Notes under the pieces: model-generated
Databases searched by the model: none
The model's input: only the letters and a program-made list of their open reading frames with translations
Told to the model about the DNA's origin: nothing
Made by a program: the position numbers and the translations under genes
Assembly: GCA_025356335.1 (NCBI GenBank)
Contig: JANXUF010000004.1
Coordinates: forward strand, 1-64,000
Source: Actinomycetes bacterium
Lineage (GTDB): Bacteria; Actinomycetota; Acidimicrobiia; Acidimicrobiales; Ilumatobacteraceae
Direction: 5' to 3'
Length of the DNA: 64,000 bases
In this document: positions 61,496-64,000 of the stretch, one piece after another
Position numbering within the stretch: the stretch's first letter is position 1
Layout: each line of letters opens with the position of its first letter

Positions 61496-62574
61496 CAGCG
61501 CAGTCCTCCGATGGTGACGGCGACGTTGGAGTCGGTCGTTGCGTCGGTGGCTGCTGGGCGATCGAATCCGCCGGTCACCACCGGGAACCAACAGGCGTAG
61601 GCGTGTTCCGGATGATCACCAGCGGTCAACGGTGGTTCCTGCTGGCGGCAGCGGTCCTGTGCATACTGGCAACGCGGCGCGAAACGGCACCCGGTCGGCG
61701 GGTTGACGAGATCGGGCGGTCGACCGGCGATGGCGTGCAGGCGCGTGTGCGATGGCTGCTCGATCTTCGGGATACTCGCCAGTAGCGCCTCGGTATAGGG
61801 ATGCCGCATCTGCGAGAACAACACGCCAGTCGGTGCCTTCTCGACGATCTTGCCGGCGTACATGACGACGATCTCGTCGGTGTGCCCGGCGACGACACCA
61901 AGGTCGTGAGTCACGAGAATCAGACTCATGTTGCGGTCGCGACGTTGCTCTTCGAGGAGGTCGAGGATCTGCGCCTGCACGGTCACGTCGAGCGCCGTCG
62001 TGGGTTCGTCGGCGAACAGCATCGTCGGGCCGCAGGCCATGGCGATGGCGATCATCACGCGTTGGCGCATGCCGCCGGACAGTTCGTGCGGATACTGGTT
62101 CAAACGGCGATGGGCTTCGGGAATGCCGACATCGACGAGCAGCTTTTCGGCGGTGTCCGACGCTGTTTCGCGGCCCATGCCGAGATGCGTCTTCAGCGGT
62201 TCGGTGATCTGTGCCCCGATCTTCATCAGCGGGTTGAGCGACGTCATCGGATCCTGGAAGATCATCGCCATTTCTTTGCCCCAGTATTGACGCATCTGCT
62301 TGATCGTCAGCTGATCGATCCGAGCACCTTCGAAGCGAACCTCGCCGGCGCGGACGACGCCTCGGCGGGGGAGCAGGCCCATGATCGATCGGGAGAGGAT
62401 CGTCTTTCCTGACCCGGACTCGCCGACGATGCCGAGGGCCTTACCGCGATCGAGTTTCAACGAGACACCATCGACGGCCCTGACCAGCCCGCGGCCGGTC
62501 TTGAATCCCGTTGCCAGGTCCTCGACGTCGAGCAGGACGCCGGTTTCGGGGCGTGTCGGATAGTTCCGGCTCAC
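61495..62574 (-). CDS. oppD: Oligopeptide ABC transporter ATP-binding protein, OppD/DppD type
   Basis: 359 aa from GTG 62574, overlapping oppC by 4 nt (GTGA). Walker A GESGSGKT, Q-loop MIFQDPMTSLNPLMKIG, signature LSGGMRQRVMIAIAMA, Walker B LFADEPTTALD, and the oligo-HPY motif GCRFAPRCQYAQDRC. The C-terminal 25 residues (RPAATDATTDSNVAV) are an extra tail. Cytoplasmic ATPase partner of OppF. Confidence 0.94.
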   Translation of the reverse strand: MSRNYPTRPETGVLLDVEDLATGFKTGRGLVRAVDGVSLKLDRGKALGIVGESGSGKTILSRSIMGLLPRRGVVRAGEVRFEGARIDQLTIKQMRQYWGKEMAMIFQDPMTSLNPLMKIGAQITEPLKTHLGMGRETASDTAEKLLVDVGIPEAHRRLNQYPHELSGGMRQRVMIAIAMACGPTMLFADEPTTALDVTVQAQILDLLEEQRRDRNMSLILVTHDLGVVAGHTDEIVVMYAGKIVEKAPTGVLFSQMRHPYTEALLASIPKIEQPSHTRLHAIAGRPPDLVNPPTGCRFAPRCQYAQDRCRQQEPPLTAGDHPEHAYACWFPVVTGGFDRPAATDATTDSNVAVTIGGLR

Positions 62575-63539
62575 AGCGCCGCCTCTCGGATGTCGTAGTG
62601 GCGGGCGATTCGGTCACCGATGACGTTGAAGGCGAGCACGGTCAGGAACAGCACGAGACTCGGGAACAACGTCGCCCACCACGCCTTGTCCATGTCCCGG
62701 TACGAGGCGTTGATCATCTTTCCCCAGGTCGGTGTGCCGGTCTCGACGCTGAACCCGAGAAACGCCAAGGCTGCCTCTGCGGAGATCAACAGTGCAAGGC
62801 CCGTGAAGGCGACGGACATCATCGCTGGGATGAGGTTCGGCAGGATCTCCCTGGTGATGATCCGGAAGTTCTTGGCACCGACACTTCTGGCCGCCAGTAC
62901 GAAGTCGCGTTGCGCCAATGACATCGTCAGTGCTCTCACGATTCTGGCCAGTGGAGCGATGGCCAGCAGGCTGAGGACGACGGTGATCTGCTCGGTTCGT
63001 GTGAACCATTTGAGAATGCCGGGATTCCCTGGGCGGTCCTGCTGCAGGTCGCCGACCCGATAGACGATGATGATCGCCAAGACGAGCGGCGGAACCGCGA
63101 GCATGATATCGACGACGATCGAGATCACCCGGTCGTACGTGCCTTTGAAATAGCCGGCGATGAGTCCCATGAATGTCCCGACGAGCAGGCCGATCACCGT
63201 CGACCAGAGGCCGACCTTCAACGTCGTCCTCGCCCCGTAGATGACCTTCGAGAAGACATCGCGTCCGGTCGAGTCGACACCGAACCATGCATTCCAACCT
63301 GGCCCGAGCTTGTAACCGGCCGTCGATCTGCCGTGGTTCTTGACGGCTGCCGTCGGCAGGCGGATGAACGACAGCTGATCGGCGAAGATCGCCATCAACA
63401 GCAGCGCGGCAACCCATGCGAGGGCGATCCAGAACCCGACGTGGATCTTGCTGCGCGATCGCTTCGGCAGCGGTTCGGCTGCGGGAGGCACGTCGAGAGG
63501 TGTCGGCGTCATCGAGGTGGTGTCAGTGATCAAGGTCAT
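62571..63539 (-). CDS. oppC: Oligopeptide ABC transporter permease, OppC/DppC type
   Basis: 322 aa from ATG 63539, 4 nt after the oppB stop. About six membrane helices; after the first comes a loop with FGVDSTGRDVFSKVIYGARTTL, the DppC/OppC signature. The EAA loop contacting the ATPases is SAEAALAFLGFSVETGTPTWG. The N-terminal 35 residues are Pro/Thr-rich. It forms the membrane pore with OppB. Confidence 0.94.
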   Translation of the reverse strand: MTLITDTTSMTPTPLDVPPAAEPLPKRSRSKIHVGFWIALAWVAALLLMAIFADQLSFIRLPTAAVKNHGRSTAGYKLGPGWNAWFGVDSTGRDVFSKVIYGARTTLKVGLWSTVIGLLVGTFMGLIAGYFKGTYDRVISIVVDIMLAVPPLVLAIIIVYRVGDLQQDRPGNPGILKWFTRTEQITVVLSLLAIAPLARIVRALTMSLAQRDFVLAARSVGAKNFRIITREILPNLIPAMMSVAFTGLALLISAEAALAFLGFSVETGTPTWGKMINASYRDMDKAWWATLFPSLVLFLTVLAFNVIGDRIARHYDIREAAL

Positions 63540-63543
63540 GCGA

Positions 63544-64000
63544 TTATCCCAAGGCTCTGGCGAGGCGAATACGCGGGTCGACGACGGCATACAGCAGGTC
63601 GATCGCCAAGTTCGTGAAGACGACGCCGACGACGAGAATCGCCGTGGCGGTCTGGATGACGAGGAGGTCGCCGCGCAGCAGCGACTCGAGCAGCATTTGC
63701 CCGAGCCCGTTCAAACCGAACAATGATTCGACGAGCACGGCACCACCGAGCAGGCCGCTCAGCTGGAGGCCGACACTCGTCAGCAACGAGAACACCGAAC
63801 TCCTCAGCGCATGGCGCCACAGGACCCGCTGGGGGGACACGCCCTTGGCTCTGGCGAGGGTGATGAAGTCGCTCTGCAGGGTCATGATCATGTCGCCGCG
63901 CAGCAGTCGGGTGAAGATCGCCGAAATCGGTAGTGCGAGCGTGAGCGTCGGCAGGAAGAAGTTCTTGGCGCTCTGCAACGGGTTGTCCCATGGGTAGATC
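63544..64000 (-). CDS. oppB: Oligopeptide ABC transporter permease, OppB/DppB type (5' end outside window)
   Basis: Only the C-terminal 151 residues are inside the window; the frame stays open to base 64000. FLPTLTLALPISAIFTRLLRGDM, ARAKGVSPQRVLWRHALR (the EAA-type loop) and VLVESLFGLNGLGQML are typical of DppB/OppB. The stop is TAA at 63544-63546. It is the first visible gene of an oppBCDF operon read leftward. Confidence 0.93.
   Translation of the reverse strand, partial: IYPWDNPLQSAKNFFLPTLTLALPISAIFTRLLRGDMIMTLQSDFITLARAKGVSPQRVLWRHALRSSVFSLLTSVGLQLSGLLGGAVLVESLFGLNGLGQMLLESLLRGDLLVIQTATAILVVGVVFTNLAIDLLYAVVDPRIRLARALG

Overview
The window reads as a chromosomal segment of a GC-rich actinobacterium outside Mycobacteriales. 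An Acidimicrobiia-like lineage is my inference from gene content, not a search result. Evidence: a core block in an order I recall from Mycobacterium tuberculosis Rv1691-Rv1711 (TPR protein, HAD phosphatase, tlyA, nadK, recN, pyrG, NUDIX, xerD, scpA, scpB, rluB), 2-oxoglutarate:ferredoxin oxidoreductase, and D-arabinose/arabinan genes (ubiA-type DPPR synthase, dprE1, dprE2, an AftD-like giant).

Layout. 1-1291: 3' end of an rRNA operon (23S partial, 5S, terminator). 1371-12140: TPR protein with a long disordered repeat region, SSB-like protein behind a candidate DNA-damage promoter, class I and class II aldolases tail to tail, korAB, a DUF1015 protein, a HAD-IIA phosphatase and an H1-like protein. 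12149-23801: tlyA-nadK-recN, pyrG-NUDIX, a lipoprotein, xerD-HD protein, trpS, scpA-scpB-rluB. 23821-27878: an opposite-strand, coupled three-gene unit (LtrA-like membrane protein, Pro/Thr-rich bitopic protein, and a chimera of a truncated Hsp70-like domain, one membrane helix and an apparently circularly permuted family-5 solute-binding domain). 27972-30400: tyrA-aroA. 30432-59465: cell-envelope region with ubiA, dprE1-dprE2, many glycosyltransferases, methyltransferases, a six-gene overlapping operon of unknown product, AftD-like protein and two acyltransferases. 59462-60364: AlkA-like DNA glycosylase behind a second candidate damage promoter. 60494-64000: peptide ABC transporter oppBCDF, with oppB cut by the window edge.

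How genes work together: ubiA, dprE1 and dprE2 would make decaprenyl-phospho-arabinose; the AftD-like enzyme and the GT-C proteins would use lipid-linked sugars outside the membrane; the acyltransferases and methyltransferases could decorate the product. Expression signals are unusually readable: many genes have a TAnnnT -10 box 6-9 nt before the start codon (leaderless mRNA), and at least sixteen gene pairs overlap as ATGA, GTGA or TGATG (translational coupling). No CRISPR array, insertion sequence, prophage or tRNA gene was seen. No stretch above 300 bases lacks a gene; the longest is 15384-15641.
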